Assembly: GCF_020531985.1 (NCBI RefSeq)
Contig: NZ_JAJAVQ010000004.1
Coordinates: 310,001 to 374,000, forward strand
Reading direction: 5' to 3'
Origin: Rheinheimera aquimaris
GTDB taxonomy: Bacteria; Pseudomonadota; Gammaproteobacteria; Enterobacterales; Alteromonadaceae
DNA length: 64,000 nucleotides
This document shows positions 1 through 8,128 of this stretch, piece by piece (positions within the stretch are counted from its first letter, which is position 1; the number at the start of each line of letters is the position of its first letter). The position numbers were made by a program, and so were the translations under genes. The notes below the pieces were generated by a model. The model searched no databases and was not told where the DNA came from. It saw only the letters and a program-made list of their open reading frames with translations.

Positions 1-858
1 GCCTTTTATCACATCGTTAACCACATCTTCTTTCCAGGAGAACACTTCAAGCTGATAAATGCCAGCCTTAACATAGCCATTCACCTGGCCTTTATCACTG
101 GCCAGTTCGGCTGCCAGCTCAAACTCACCGGCTTCAACATCAAAAGGGGCATAAATTTTTACAATGCTATCAGTTACTTTTGTAGGTAGCTTTTCCATTT
201 GCATATTGATGTCAAAACTGGGCTTTTTCACGTTAGGGTTAAACTTGCCGCGGATAAAAAACGGTGCGCTGCCGCCTACAGTTCCTTCAAGGTCGATGTC
301 GGTTAGCAGCTCAGACTCGGCGTCATTATGTAAATTACGTACCTCGCCCTGTACGTCGCTTAAAATCAGCTCGCCCAGCACATCTTTGGCAATGGCGTTA
401 AACTCAATACGGCCGTCATACAGCGACAGCTTATCGATAGAAAACAGCGTTAAGTCATTCGCCAGGCCAATCCAGGTACGCTCATCCAGCACGGCATCTT
501 CGGTAATATCGGTTTGGTCGGTGCGGTCCAGTGCCATTATTACCGGTTTATAAAACTCCATCGTGGTAACTATTTCACCTTTTAGCAGCTTGGCCCACGA
601 CAGCTGTAAACTCAGGCGCTCGGTAGAAAACAGCGGCAGCTTGCCTTTGTCATTGTGCTGAAAAATTTCGATTTGCTTTATATCGTAACCACCGCGCCAC
701 AATGCTAAATCGATATCCTGCACATGGCCGCTAATACCCTGCTGGCGCTGCAGCAGTGAATTGACGTACCACACCATGGCTTCAGGCGCAGCGATGCGCG
801 CTACCAGTGAAAGCAGTAAAATGGCGATGGTTATTTTGACCGGTTTGTTTAATGTCAT
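1..858 (-). CDS. AsmA/DUF748-like protein, partial (3' end outside window)
   Basis: The minus-strand frame stays open from an ATG at 858 to the window edge, giving at least 286 residues. The N-terminus is a single hydrophobic segment (about residues 8-26), consistent with an uncleaved anchor facing the periplasm. The rest is rich in short alternating beta-strand-like segments (motifs such as IDKLSLYDGRIEFNA and DIDLEGTVGGSAPFFIRG), which resemble the DUF748 / AsmA-like group of envelope proteins proposed to act in lipid transfer or outer-membrane homeostasis. The family call rests on style, not on a catalytic motif, and the C-terminal part cannot be inspected. No function is claimed beyond this family resemblance. 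Confidence 0.6.
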   Translation of the reverse strand, partial: MTLNKPVKITIAILLLSLVARIAAPEAMVWYVNSLLQRQQGISGHVQDIDLALWRGGYDIKQIEIFQHNDKGKLPLFSTERLSLQLSWAKLLKGEIVTTMEFYKPVIMALDRTDQTDITEDAVLDERTWIGLANDLTLFSIDKLSLYDGRIEFNAIAKDVLGELILSDVQGEVRNLHNDAESELLTDIDLEGTVGGSAPFFIRGKFNPNVKKPSFDINMQMEKLPTKVTDSIVKIYAPFDVEAGEFELAAELASDKGQVNGYVKAGIYQLEVFSWKEDVVNDVIKG

Positions 859-1065
859 GCTGTTGTTATGCCCTGACTAATGCGCCGCTATTGGCTTGCA
901 GCTTATTCAGACTACGCAGCAAAGATCATTCCAGTTGTAGGCCGATTTTAAGCTTTTGAAATATATTGATTTTATCTGGGTTGGGGCAGGGCGTAGCGCT
1001 AAAGTATTGTAGCAGTGGGCTATTTTTACCCACCGGCTATGTAAAACTGACATAGTGCTGGCAGG

Positions 1066-1098
1066 CATAAAAACAAAAGGCCAGCATTACTGCTGGCC
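1066..1098 (-). terminator. Rho-independent terminator of ssrA
   Basis: On the minus strand a stem of GGCCAGCA / TGCTGGCC (1079-1098) is followed by a T-rich run (TTTTGTTTTTA). It lies about 10 nt past the tmRNA 3' end, so it should end ssrA transcription. Confidence 0.85.
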
Positions 1099-1107
1099 TT
1101 TGCTAGG

Positions 1108-1468
1108 TGGTGGAGCTGGCGGGAGTTGAACCCGCGTCCGAAAAACCTACATCGTCGGTACTACATGCTTAGCACATTCATTTAGTTAACCCTATGAGCG
1201 CCGAATGGCAGGCTATCGTCGGGCGAGCCTGATTGGTTTTAACGTTTTGTCTCCAGGCGAAGACGCGACGCGATCCTGTTAGGGGTGATCTTCCAGAGTC
1301 TCAGCTTACAGGCATGCGTGAGGGGAAGAGCTATCTACTGCTTATTAGGCAGCGATTGCGTAAGTTTCGTCGTTTGCGACTATTTAATTGAGGCTTTTTT
1401 ACGAGGCCTACCTCACCTCGGCATGCACCTAAGAGTTCGTGAATCCCGTCGAATCCAGAATCAGCCCC
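1108..1468 (-). ncRNA. ssrA: tmRNA (transfer-messenger RNA)
   Basis: The 3' end reads as the tRNA-like T arm and acceptor (GTTCAACTCCCGCCAGCTCCACCA on the minus strand, CCA encoded), and the 5' end begins GGGGCTGATTCTGGATTCGA, the canonical one-piece tmRNA start. The length of 361 nt matches the gammaproteobacterial form. With SmpB it rescues stalled ribosomes. The tag reading frame is at 1348-1377 (minus): GCA resume codon, peptide ANDETYAIAA, then TAATAA. E. coli has ANDENYALAA, so the tag ends IAA rather than LAA. smpB lies directly upstream on the same strand, the common gamma arrangement. Confidence 0.97.
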
Positions 1469-1507
1469 GAATTCTGTGGTGTTACACTTACACTTCAGTG
1501 TTTGGCT

Positions 1508-1536
1508 ATTGTACGCAGCTCACTGTGGTTACACAA
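1508..1536 (-). promoter_or_regulatory. Predicted sigma70 promoter of ssrA
   Basis: On the minus strand TTGTGT (1531-1536) and TACAAT (1508-1513) are separated by 17 nt. Transcription would begin about 35 nt before the mature tmRNA 5' end, leaving a leader for RNase P to remove, as in E. coli. Confidence 0.6.
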
Positions 1537-1610
1537 GCTAGCATTGTCTGATAGCACATTTTAACGACATAACCTTAGATGGGGTTATGCCGATAAAGTT
1601 TCAAGGGCAC

Positions 1611-2093
1611 TCAGCGTTTAGAGTGCTTCATCATCCGTTCTTTTTCGCGTGACCAGTCTCTGTCTTTAATATCATCACGCTTATCAAAGCTTTTCTTACC
1701 CTTCGCCAGATGAAACTCCAGTTTTACCCAACAGGCTTTCCAATACATAGCCGTGGCAACCAGCGTATAGCCTTCGCGCTCTTTCAAACCAATCAGCTTG
1801 TTAAGCTCGCGTTTGTGCAACAGCAGTTTACGGCTGCGCTCTGGGTCACATACCACGTGGGTTGAAGCGCTGTTTAATGGCTGAATTTGTGCACCCAGCA
1901 AAAAGGCTTCGCCGTGGTGCAAAATAACGTAAGAGTCAGACAAGTTTACCTTGCCCTCGCGGATACTCTTCAGCTCCCAGCCCTGCAGGGCTACGCCGGC
2001 TTCGTAGCGGTCTTCCAGAAAGTACTCATGCCGCGCTTTGCGGTTTTGCGCTATGGTACCGTTCTTGTTTTTGTTTGCTTGTTTTTTACTCAT
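1611..2093 (-). CDS. smpB: SsrA-binding protein SmpB
   Basis: A 160-residue protein of the usual SmpB length. SmpB binds the tRNA-like domain of tmRNA and takes it to stalled ribosomes. Recognisable family blocks are NRKARHEY near residue 17, [23 protein letters not shown] in the OB-fold core, the [11 protein letters not shown] segment and the basic C-terminal tail ([29 protein letters not shown]) that mimics an mRNA in the ribosome entry channel. Its partner ssrA is directly downstream on the same strand. A 6-bp inverted repeat (1607-1626) overlaps the stop codon but lacks a T run. Confidence 0.97.
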   Translation of the reverse strand: MSKKQANKNKNGTIAQNRKARHEYFLEDRYEAGVALQGWELKSIREGKVNLSDSYVILHHGEAFLLGAQIQPLNSASTHVVCDPERSRKLLLHKRELNKLIGLKEREGYTLVATAMYWKACWVKLEFHLAKGKKSFDKRDDIKDRDWSREKERMMKHSKR

Positions 2094-2144
2094 AATCTGT
2101 TATTTATCGCAGCTCTGTTTTGGGTGACGGCAGTGGCTCAAGCC

Positions 2145-2172
2145 TTGTTGCAGCGCATTAATCTGTTACAAT
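2145..2172 (+). promoter_or_regulatory. Predicted sigma70 promoter of ratA-rnfH
   Basis: TTGTTG (2145-2150) and TACAAT (2167-2172) are 16 nt apart, and the expected start is about 20 nt before the ratA ATG. The site lies in the divergent smpB/ratA gap. Confidence 0.5.
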
Positions 2173-2199
2173 CGGCGGCGAGTTTAAAGGGGAGAGAGT

Positions 2200-2643
2200 A
2201 TGCCACAAATTGAGCGCAGTGCGCTGGTTTTTTATAGTGCACAGCAGATGTTTGACTTAGTCAACGCTATACCTGATTACCCTCAGTTTTTGCCCGGTTG
2301 TTCCTCTGCCCGTATTATCAGTCAGTCTGATACTGAGATGGTGGCATCATTGACCGTTTCCAAGGCCGGCATAGGCCATAGTTTTACCACCCGCAATACT
2401 TTACATCCGCATCAGCGTATTGGTATGCAACTGGTGGATGGGCCATTTAAACGCTTAAGCGGGGGCTGGGAGTTTCAGCCATTAAGTGAGACGGCCTGTA
2501 AGGTAATCTTAAAGCTGGAGTTTGAGTTTTCCAGCAAACTGGTACAGTTTGCCTTTGGCAAAATTTTCTCTGAGCTTACTGCCTCCATGGTTAATGCCTT
2601 TACCCAGCGGGCAAAGCAGGTATACGGAGACCAGCATGGCTGA
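2200..2643 (+). CDS. ratA: RatA-type START/COQ10 domain protein
   Basis: A 147-residue protein filled by one polyketide-cyclase/START (COQ10-like) domain: the N-terminal [34 protein letters not shown] block and the later [15 protein letters not shown] block are family hallmarks. E. coli RatA (YfjG) was described as a toxin that blocks 50S-30S association, and the wider family binds ubiquinone, so the true role is debated. It is preceded by a strong GGGGAGAGAG ribosome site and overlaps rnfH by 8 nt. The neighbourhood smpB-ratA-rnfH-bamE-recN is the classic gamma order. Confidence 0.93.
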   Translation: MPQIERSALVFYSAQQMFDLVNAIPDYPQFLPGCSSARIISQSDTEMVASLTVSKAGIGHSFTTRNTLHPHQRIGMQLVDGPFKRLSGGWEFQPLSETACKVILKLEFEFSSKLVQFAFGKIFSELTASMVNAFTQRAKQVYGDQHG

Positions 2644-2983
2644 TTTTATTACTGTAGAAGTGGCATACGCACTGCCGGAGCGGCAAAGTTTGCTAACCGT
2701 TAATGTGTCACCTGATAGCAGCGTGCAGCAAATCATCGAGCTAAGCGGTATTTTGCAGCAGTTCAGCGAAATAGACCTTAACAGCCAGAAAGTAGGTATC
2801 TGGAGCCGGCCGGTGAAACTGGATGACCGGGTAAAAGCAGGCGACAGGATAGAAATTTACCGGCCACTGATTGCTGACCCGAAAGATTTACGCCGGCGCC
2901 GGGCTGAAAAGGCAAAAGAAGAAGGCCGGGCAGACAAAGTAACCGGTGGCCGGCCGCATGATGTTAAAGCCAGCAGCGAATAA
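2636..2983 (+). CDS. rnfH: RnfH / RatB family ubiquitin-fold protein
   Basis: The start is taken at ATG 2636 (GGAG 8 nt upstream), not at the longer open frame beginning 2522, because [15 protein letters not shown] matches the family N-terminus. This gives 115 residues. The protein is a small beta-grasp (ubiquitin-like) fold: [22 protein letters not shown]-like [11 protein letters not shown] and [35 protein letters not shown], the last being the typical basic tail of RnfH. Its function is not established; it is regularly co-transcribed with ratA. Start and ratA stop overlap (ATGGCTGA). Confidence 0.93.
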   Translation: MADFITVEVAYALPERQSLLTVNVSPDSSVQQIIELSGILQQFSEIDLNSQKVGIWSRPVKLDDRVKAGDRIEIYRPLIADPKDLRRRRAEKAKEEGRADKVTGGRPHDVKASSE

Positions 2984-2986
2984 AAA

Positions 2987-3004
2987 AGCCAGCTTCCGCT
3001 GGCT
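2987..3004 (-). terminator. Terminator of bamE (minus strand)
   Basis: AGCCAGC-TTCC-GCTGGCT forms a 7-bp stem. Read on the minus strand it is followed by TTTTTTA, so it ends bamE; on the plus strand it has no good T run and only weakly serves rnfH. Confidence 0.75.
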
Positions 3005-3042
3005 TCATCGTCATCCTTGATGAGATATCAGGCTGTGCTGTA

Positions 3043-3393
3043 TTAAATATCCAGCGGTGTATTAAAATCGGCTGACTTATCAAAATCGCCTTTAATATCC
3101 TGCAGCTTATTGTCTTTAAACTCGACAATCAGCTGTTTCTCAAAATGGTTACCGTTACCGCTCTTCAGGGCATAAAAGTAATGCCAGGTGTCGTTATCAA
3201 AAGCATTGCTGGCAACAGGGGTGCCCAGAACAAACTTTACCTGCTCTTTGGTCATCGCAACGCGCAGTTTATCAATGTCTTTCTGCTCTAAAAAGTTGCC
3301 CTGTGGAATATCAATCCGATACACCCAACTACTACAGGCACTTAAACCCACTAAACCTGCTACCAGTGCTAAAGTCTGAATTACTGCTTTCAT
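3043..3393 (-). CDS. bamE: Outer membrane assembly lipoprotein BamE
   Basis: A 116-residue lipoprotein: signal peptide with lipobox LSAC (Cys20), followed by CSSWVYRIDIPQGNFLEQKDIDKLRVAMTKEQVKFVLGTP, which is the SmpA/OmlA (BamE) signature, and the WHYFYA strand. BamE is an accessory subunit of the BAM complex that inserts beta-barrel proteins in the outer membrane. It is convergent with rnfH and shares the conserved gamma position between rnfH and recN. Length is normal for the family. Confidence 0.96.
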   Translation of the reverse strand: MKAVIQTLALVAGLVGLSACSSWVYRIDIPQGNFLEQKDIDKLRVAMTKEQVKFVLGTPVASNAFDNDTWHYFYALKSGNGNHFEKQLIVEFKDNKLQDIKGDFDKSADFNTPLDI

Positions 3394-3423
3394 CTGTCAC
3401 TTCTGCTTAAACATAATGGCCTC

Positions 3424-3452
3424 ATCATACCCTATGATTGGCGCGGTGAAAA
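3424..3452 (-). promoter_or_regulatory. Predicted sigma70 promoter of bamE
   Basis: On the minus strand TTTTCA (3447-3452) and TATGAT (3424-3429) are separated by 17 nt, upstream of the bamE ATG at 3393. Confidence 0.5.
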
Positions 3453-3460
3453 ACCTTCTT

Positions 3461-5134
3461 TCAGACTGCCGGTGCGCATAAAAGTTCGCGTGCGTTTGCC
3501 AGTGCACTGGCACTGATATTTTCCCCCGCCAGTAAGCGGGCAATTTCGCTAATTCTGTCGTCATCGCTCAGCTGGCGCATGCGGGTTTCAGTGGCCTGGC
3601 CGTCGGTGTATTTTTCAACGAACAATTGCTGATGGCCCTGACTGGCGACCTGCGGTAAGTGCGTAACACAAATAATCTGCGTCGATTCGCCCAACTGGCG
3701 TAATAAACGGCCGACACCGGCTGCGACCGGGCCGCTGATACCCACATCCACTTCGTCGAAAATCAGTGTAGGGGTAGTAATTTTATCCGCTAGGATCACC
3801 TGTATTGCCAGGCTGATACGGGATAACTCACCGCCGGATGCCACTTTATGCAGCGCCTGCAGCGGTTGGCCCGGGTTGGTTGATACCTGAAATTCCACGC
3901 TATCAATACCGTTAGCGCTGGCCTGTTCGGCACCCAGTTGTTGCAGCACTATGGTAAAACGGGCATTGGCCATGCTCAGTTCGTGCATGCTGGCGCTGAT
4001 CTTATTGCTTAGCACCTCTGCCGCCTGCTGGCGCTGCTGGCTTAATTGCTGGGCTTGTGCCATGTAATGCTGCTCGGCCTGCTGAATATCTGCTGATAGC
4101 TGTAGCAGGCGTTTGTCGTTGCCGGTCAGCGCGGCCAATTGCTCTGCCAGTTGCTGATGCAATGCCGGTAACTCTTCGTTGCTAACCTGATGTTTACGCG
4201 CCAGGTTCAGCCACTGGCTTAACCGTTCGTCTACCTGCGCCAGGCGCTCCGGGTCAAGCTCAACTTTATCTGCATAGCGGCGCAGTTCACGGCTGGCTTC
4301 TTCGGTTTGTACCAGCGCATCGCTGACCATCTGTGTAACATTGCCAAGTGCCGGGTCCAGCGCGGTAAGTTGCTCCAGCTGGGCGCTTACCTGCGATAGT
4401 GCCTGATAAATGTTTTGCTGCTCATCATCATACATTAGCTGCAGGCACTGCTGGCTTTGGCTAAGCAGGGTATTGCCATGGCTTAAACGGCTGTGTTCAG
4501 CTTCCAGCTGCGGGTATTCGTTATCCAGTGGTGCAAAGTTATCCAGTTCAGCTACCTGATACTCCAGCAGTTGACGCTGTGCATCGCGTTGTTGCTGTGA
4601 CTGCAATAACTCGCTGTATTCACGTTGCAGTTGCTGCCACCCGCGCCAGGCACTACGGGTCGCGTCCCGCGTGCTGCTGTTAGCGGCAAAAGCATCTAGC
4701 AGCTGGCGCTGGTAATCCTGCTTTAATAATTGCTGATGCGCGTGCTGGCCATGAATGCTGAGTAAGTGCTGGCCTAACGCTTTCAGCTGTTGGGCCGGTA
4801 CTTGCACCCCGTTAATGTAGCCGCGCGAACGGCCCTCGCTGCTGACTACCCGGCGCACGATACATTCGTGGCCCATCGCTAAATCCTGCTCGGCCAGCCA
4901 CTGCTGCGCACCGGTTAACTTACTGATGTCAAAACTGGCGACAATATCCGCTTTATCTGCGCCCGGGCGCACCACACCGGCATCTGCCCGTTCTCCCAGA
5001 CACAACGACAGCGCATCAATGGCAATCGATTTACCGGCACCGGTTTCGCCGGTAATGGTAGACATGCCGCTGGCCCAGTCGATTTCCAGCGCGCGAACAA
5101 TAGCAAAATTACTGATATGCAGATGACACAGCAT
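3461..5134 (-). CDS. recN: DNA repair protein RecN (SMC-like ATPase)
   Basis: A 557-residue SMC-like protein of normal RecN length. Walker A is GETGAGKS at residues 29-36, followed by the long Gln-rich coiled-coil region (about 155-370), then the ABC signature ASGGELSRISLAI and Walker B TLIFDEVDVGIS, and the CVTHLPQVASQGHQQ switch. RecN holds broken DNA ends together for recombinational repair. Tandem LexA-like boxes sit directly upstream, fitting its known place in the SOS regulon. The ATG is preceded by GGAG. Confidence 0.97.
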   Translation of the reverse strand: MLCHLHISNFAIVRALEIDWASGMSTITGETGAGKSIAIDALSLCLGERADAGVVRPGADKADIVASFDISKLTGAQQWLAEQDLAMGHECIVRRVVSSEGRSRGYINGVQVPAQQLKALGQHLLSIHGQHAHQQLLKQDYQRQLLDAFAANSSTRDATRSAWRGWQQLQREYSELLQSQQQRDAQRQLLEYQVAELDNFAPLDNEYPQLEAEHSRLSHGNTLLSQSQQCLQLMYDDEQQNIYQALSQVSAQLEQLTALDPALGNVTQMVSDALVQTEEASRELRRYADKVELDPERLAQVDERLSQWLNLARKHQVSNEELPALHQQLAEQLAALTGNDKRLLQLSADIQQAEQHYMAQAQQLSQQRQQAAEVLSNKISASMHELSMANARFTIVLQQLGAEQASANGIDSVEFQVSTNPGQPLQALHKVASGGELSRISLAIQVILADKITTPTLIFDEVDVGISGPVAAGVGRLLRQLGESTQIICVTHLPQVASQGHQQLFVEKYTDGQATETRMRQLSDDDRISEIARLLAGENISASALANARELLCAPAV

Positions 5135-5174
5135 GCGTTGCTCCGGTGTATTAATATTACTGATATAAAAAACA

Positions 5175-5203
5175 GTGGTTATTTATACAGTAACTTTATA
5201 CAG
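5175..5203 (-). promoter_or_regulatory. Two overlapping LexA (SOS) boxes upstream of recN
   Basis: On the minus strand CTGTATAAAGTTACTG (5188-5203) and CTGTATAAATAACCAC (5175-5190) each match the gamma LexA consensus CTG-TATATATATA-CAG at 12 of 16 positions, and share three bases. They lie 40-70 nt before the recN ATG. E. coli recN also has multiple LexA boxes, so this arrangement is expected. Confidence 0.7.
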
Positions 5204-5229
5204 TAAAACCGGTGCTGGCAAGGGGGGCT

Positions 5230-6111
5230 TTAATAAAGTTTGCTACCCCAGCCCAGCTTGTTACGCAGTACGTGAAAATAACTGTATCCCGGCGGGTGCA
5301 CCAGGCGCAGTGGGGTAGGGTGTTTGCGGATATAAATATCGTCACCCGGCATCACCGCCAGTATCACGTGGCTGTCGCAGCTGATCTGCAGGTGTGCATC
5401 GTTAGTGCTGGCTACTTTGAGGCGAATTTCACTGTTGCCTGATACAACCAGCGGCCGGCTGCTTAGCGTGTGTGGAAACATCGGCACCAGTGTAACGGCA
5501 TCGAGATCGGGGGTTAAGATAGGGCCGCCACCGGATAGCGAGTAGGCAGTGGAACCGGTAGGTGTGCTGACAATAAGGCCATCAGAGCGCTGGCTGTAAA
5601 CAAACTCATTATTGATATAGGCTTCAAATTCAATCATATGCGCGACTTTGTCGGCATGCAGTACTGCTTCATTTACTGCGCTGTTGCTGCTTTTGATTGC
5701 GCCGTGACGGTGCACAGAGATTTCCAGCAGGTTGCGCTTTTCGGTGACAAAGTTACCGGCCAGTACTTCAGATAGCGGTTGCTGAAAGCTCTCTGGCGCC
5801 AGGTCGGTTAAAAAGCCGAGGTTACCGCGGTTTACCCCAAGCACCGCGACATCGAAGCGTGCCAGCACCCGCGCTGCACCCAGCATGTTACCGTCACCGC
5901 CAACCACGATTGCCAGATCACACTTTTTGCCCAATTCGACCAGATCCAGCACTTCTACACCAGCGATATTCAGTGATTCTGCTACCCGCTCTTCAACGTA
6001 GATTTTCAGCCCCTGTTGCTGTAAAAAAGCACACAGTGCCATCAAGGTGTTGTTTGCACCCTGGTGGTGGGGTTTGCCAATCAGGCCAACGGTAGTAAAG
6101 GCGTGTTGCAT
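5230..6111 (-). CDS. nadK: NAD kinase
   Basis: A 293-residue ATP-NAD kinase that makes NADP from NAD. Seen motifs: [12 protein letters not shown] (GGDGN at residues 71-75, the phosphate-binding loop), [17 protein letters not shown], and [22 protein letters not shown]. The length equals that of E. coli NadK. A good ribosome site (AAAGGAAA) precedes the ATG. Together with recN and grpE it keeps the conserved gamma gene order, here interrupted by hrcA. Confidence 0.97.
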   Translation of the reverse strand: MQHAFTTVGLIGKPHHQGANNTLMALCAFLQQQGLKIYVEERVAESLNIAGVEVLDLVELGKKCDLAIVVGGDGNMLGAARVLARFDVAVLGVNRGNLGFLTDLAPESFQQPLSEVLAGNFVTEKRNLLEISVHRHGAIKSSNSAVNEAVLHADKVAHMIEFEAYINNEFVYSQRSDGLIVSTPTGSTAYSLSGGGPILTPDLDAVTLVPMFPHTLSSRPLVVSGNSEIRLKVASTNDAHLQISCDSHVILAVMPGDDIYIRKHPTPLRLVHPPGYSYFHVLRNKLGWGSKLY

Positions 6112-6180
6112 AGCGGTTTCCTTTCAAAGCGTTACTGCAGTATAACGACAGCTGCCAGCAGACACTAGCGCCGTTTTCAG

Positions 6181-6208
6181 CTTGAATTGCCAGCTTAAGC
6201 CCCCATAT
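6181..6208 (+). promoter_or_regulatory. sigma32 (RpoH) promoter of hrcA
   Basis: CTTGAA (6181-6186), 14 nt, then CCCCATAT (6201-6208) is a near-perfect match to the sigma32 consensus CTTGAAA-N13-15-CCCCATnT. It lies 31 nt before the hrcA ATG. No CIRCE palindrome is seen in this gap. Confidence 0.85.
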
Positions 6209-6238
6209 CCGAGTACAGTATTGAAGTGAGCATGGCGC

Positions 6239-7270
6239 ATGACCCTAACCCTGAGCAGACCTGAGCTGATTTTAAAGCTGATTGTAGAGCAGTATTTGCT
6301 GGATGGTCAGCCGGTGTCGTCGAAGGCGCTGGCCGATAACGCCCAGTTAGCTGTCAGTTCTGCAACAGTTCGCAATACCATGATGCTGCTGGAACAGCAG
6401 GGCTTTATCCGCTCACCACATACATCTGCCGGCAGAATACCGACCACAGCGGGTATCAGGCTATTCATTGATAAAATGCTGCAGCTGCAGCCGTTGTCAG
6501 GTTTCTGGAATAATGAGCTGCAGCGCAAGCTGGTGCCGCAGCTACCGGTGTCATTGTTGTGCCAGCAGGTCGGTCAGTTGCTGACGAACCTGACAGGCTT
6601 TGTAGCCATTGTCAGTGCGCCCAAAGCCGATGGCCGTATTGTCCGGCAAATTGACCTGGTGCGTCTTGCCAGTGACCGTTTACTACTGGTGGTAATAGAT
6701 GAAGATGGCGATATTCTGCACCGGGTACTGCATTGTGAGTCAGCAATTGATAGCAGCACCTTAAGCCGGGTGTTGTGTTTACTGAATGCCGCGCTTGGCG
6801 GTGGCGGCCAGTGGCAGGATGGTATTGAGCGGCTCGGGGTCATAGTGCGCGGTGAAACCGCATTGTGCCAGCAGCTGCTGCAAAAAGTGTTAGGGCAGCT
6901 CAGTTTAGATGAACTGCAGCAGCATCAGCCATTAATTTATGGTCAGCACCAGTTGCTGTTAACGCCGGAATATCAGCAAAACCCGGCATTGCAGCAGGTG
7001 ATGCAGATGCTGGAGCGGCCCGACGGGCTGGTGCAGTTATTACAATCGGTGACGCAGGACGATCAGCCTAAGTTGTTGCTGGGCAAAGAGTCGGGCTTTG
7101 TTGAGCTGGCCAATGTCAGCGTGATTGCGCAGCGCTACCAGATCCAACCAAAACGTTTTATAGCCTTACTCGGCCCCCGGCGCATGAACTACGCCAGACT
7201 CATTCCACTGGTGGACGCTTGCGCCCGTCAGTTAAATTTAAACTTGAATCGGCGCCAAGCATCCCCATAA
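6239..7270 (+). CDS. hrcA: Heat-inducible transcription repressor HrcA
   Basis: A 343-residue HrcA of normal length. The N-terminal winged helix is visible (ELILKLIVEQYLLDGQPVSSKAL, SSATVRNTMMLLEQQGFIRSPHTSAGRIPTTAGIRLFID), followed by the GAF-like dimerisation region and the C-terminal LLGKESGFVELANVSVIAQRY and GPRRMNYARLIPLV motifs. HrcA normally represses groESL and dnaK operons through CIRCE; no CIRCE element was found in the window, so its targets are probably elsewhere (groESL). The start has only a weak ribosome site. It lies between nadK and grpE, a position that is empty in E. coli. Confidence 0.96.
   Translation: MTLTLSRPELILKLIVEQYLLDGQPVSSKALADNAQLAVSSATVRNTMMLLEQQGFIRSPHTSAGRIPTTAGIRLFIDKMLQLQPLSGFWNNELQRKLVPQLPVSLLCQQVGQLLTNLTGFVAIVSAPKADGRIVRQIDLVRLASDRLLLVVIDEDGDILHRVLHCESAIDSSTLSRVLCLLNAALGGGGQWQDGIERLGVIVRGETALCQQLLQKVLGQLSLDELQQHQPLIYGQHQLLLTPEYQQNPALQQVMQMLERPDGLVQLLQSVTQDDQPKLLLGKESGFVELANVSVIAQRYQIQPKRFIALLGPRRMNYARLIPLVDACARQLNLNLNRRQASP
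7243..7270 (+). promoter_or_regulatory. sigma32 (RpoH) promoter of grpE
   Basis: CTTGAA (7243-7248), 14 nt, CCCCATAA (7263-7270). The -10 element ends exactly on the hrcA stop codon, 30 nt before the grpE ATG, so grpE has its own heat-shock promoter inside the end of hrcA. Confidence 0.85.
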
Positions 7271-7300
7271 TACACCTACTTAATTTGGGAGTAGTAACGC

Positions 7301-7873
7301 ATGACTGAGCAACAACAGCCTAACGACAATACCACTGAACAAACCGCTCAAACCAACGAGCACGCTGATACCGTTGAGTTATCCGGTGAGCAGGCCATTA
7401 TCGCAAAATTAGAAGCTGAACTGGCTGAAGCCAAAGCGCAGGTTGCAGAGCAACAGGATGTGATGCTGCGCATTAAGGCTGAATCTGAAAATATCCGCCG
7501 CCGCGCCAGCCTGGACGTTGAGAAAGCACACAAGTTTGCGCTGGAAAAGTTTGCCGGTGACTTGCTGCCGGTCGTCGATAACTTAGAGCGCGCACTGGGC
7601 TTTATTAACCGCGAAGATGAAGCGTTAAAAGGCGTGATTGAAGGCGTAGAGCTGACGCTGAAAAGCTTCCTGGATACCGTCGCCAAATTCGGCGTAAACC
7701 AGATTGACCCGCAAGGCCAGCCGTTTAACCCTGAATTGCATCAGGCAATGAGCATTCAGCCATCGGCTGATGTGGCGCCAAACACCGTAACTTTTGTCAT
7801 GCAAAAAGGCTATGAGTTAAACGGCCGCCTGCTGCGCCCGGCGATGGTCGGTGTATCAAAAGCGCCAGAGTAA
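7301..7873 (+). CDS. grpE: Nucleotide exchange factor GrpE
   Basis: A 190-residue GrpE, the nucleotide exchange factor and thermosensor of DnaK. An acidic, Gln/Thr-rich N-terminus leads into the long coiled coil (about residues 30-90, ERQQ-like [30 protein letters not shown]), then [17 protein letters not shown] and the beta-domain ending [18 protein letters not shown]. It follows hrcA by 30 nt and has its own sigma32 promoter. dnaK itself is about 34 kb downstream. Confidence 0.97.
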   Translation: MTEQQQPNDNTTEQTAQTNEHADTVELSGEQAIIAKLEAELAEAKAQVAEQQDVMLRIKAESENIRRRASLDVEKAHKFALEKFAGDLLPVVDNLERALGFINREDEALKGVIEGVELTLKSFLDTVAKFGVNQIDPQGQPFNPELHQAMSIQPSADVAPNTVTFVMQKGYELNGRLLRPAMVGVSKAPE

Positions 7874-7935
7874 TCCGGCATAATCTGACTGGGCAAACCT
7901 GTCGTATAGGCAGGTTTGCATGCAGTCCCGCTACA

Positions 7936-8099
7936 ATCGGTTTATCCACGCTAACACGCCGTGAACCCATCCCTGGGGGCTCGTTTATAAACTTCATCCA
8001 TGAAGTTTCCCCTATTGGGCAGCGAAGCTGTTCAAATTCGTTCCTGACGAATTTGTCCGCCCGTCCGGGGCTCCAACGGTTAGCTTAGGACAAACCGAT
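7936..8099 (-). repeat. Structured GGA-loop intergenic repeat, copy C
   Basis: A 164-bp element between convergent grpE and the CE12 gene. Terminal arms ATCGGTTTATCC (7936-7947) and GGACAAACCGAT (8088-8099) pair with one mismatch; an inner stem GCTAAC / GTTAGC (7950-7955, 8079-8084) pairs fully. On the minus strand it holds several hairpins with GGA in the loop: AAATTCGT-CAGGA-ACGAATTT, AAACTTCA-TGGA-TGAAGTTT, CCCA-GGGA-TGGG, plus a GCCC/GGGC hairpin. The core resembles the copies at 25805, 29077 and 29247. It would lie in the 3' region of the esterase transcript. Function unknown. Confidence 0.8.
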
Positions 8100-8128
8100 A
8101 TCGCTGGTTCATAAGGTATATTCGACGG

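Noticed and set aside
1108..1130. tmRNA 3' end as an integration (att) site
   Set aside because: tmRNA ends are common island targets, but no integrase and no second copy of the 3' end was seen in the window.
1285..1551. Open frame of 88 codons on the plus strand
   Set aside because: It runs antisense through tmRNA and its promoter and has no protein character or ribosome site.
1607..1626. CIRCE-like inverted repeat GCACTC-N8-GAGTGC
   Set aside because: It resembles the HrcA site half-sites, but the spacer is 8 not 9, the outer bases do not match TTA/TAA, and it overlaps the smpB stop codon rather than a promoter.
1887..2213. Open frame of 108 codons opposite smpB
   Set aside because: It is the antisense shadow of smpB; the hydrophobic tail comes from the intergenic gap.
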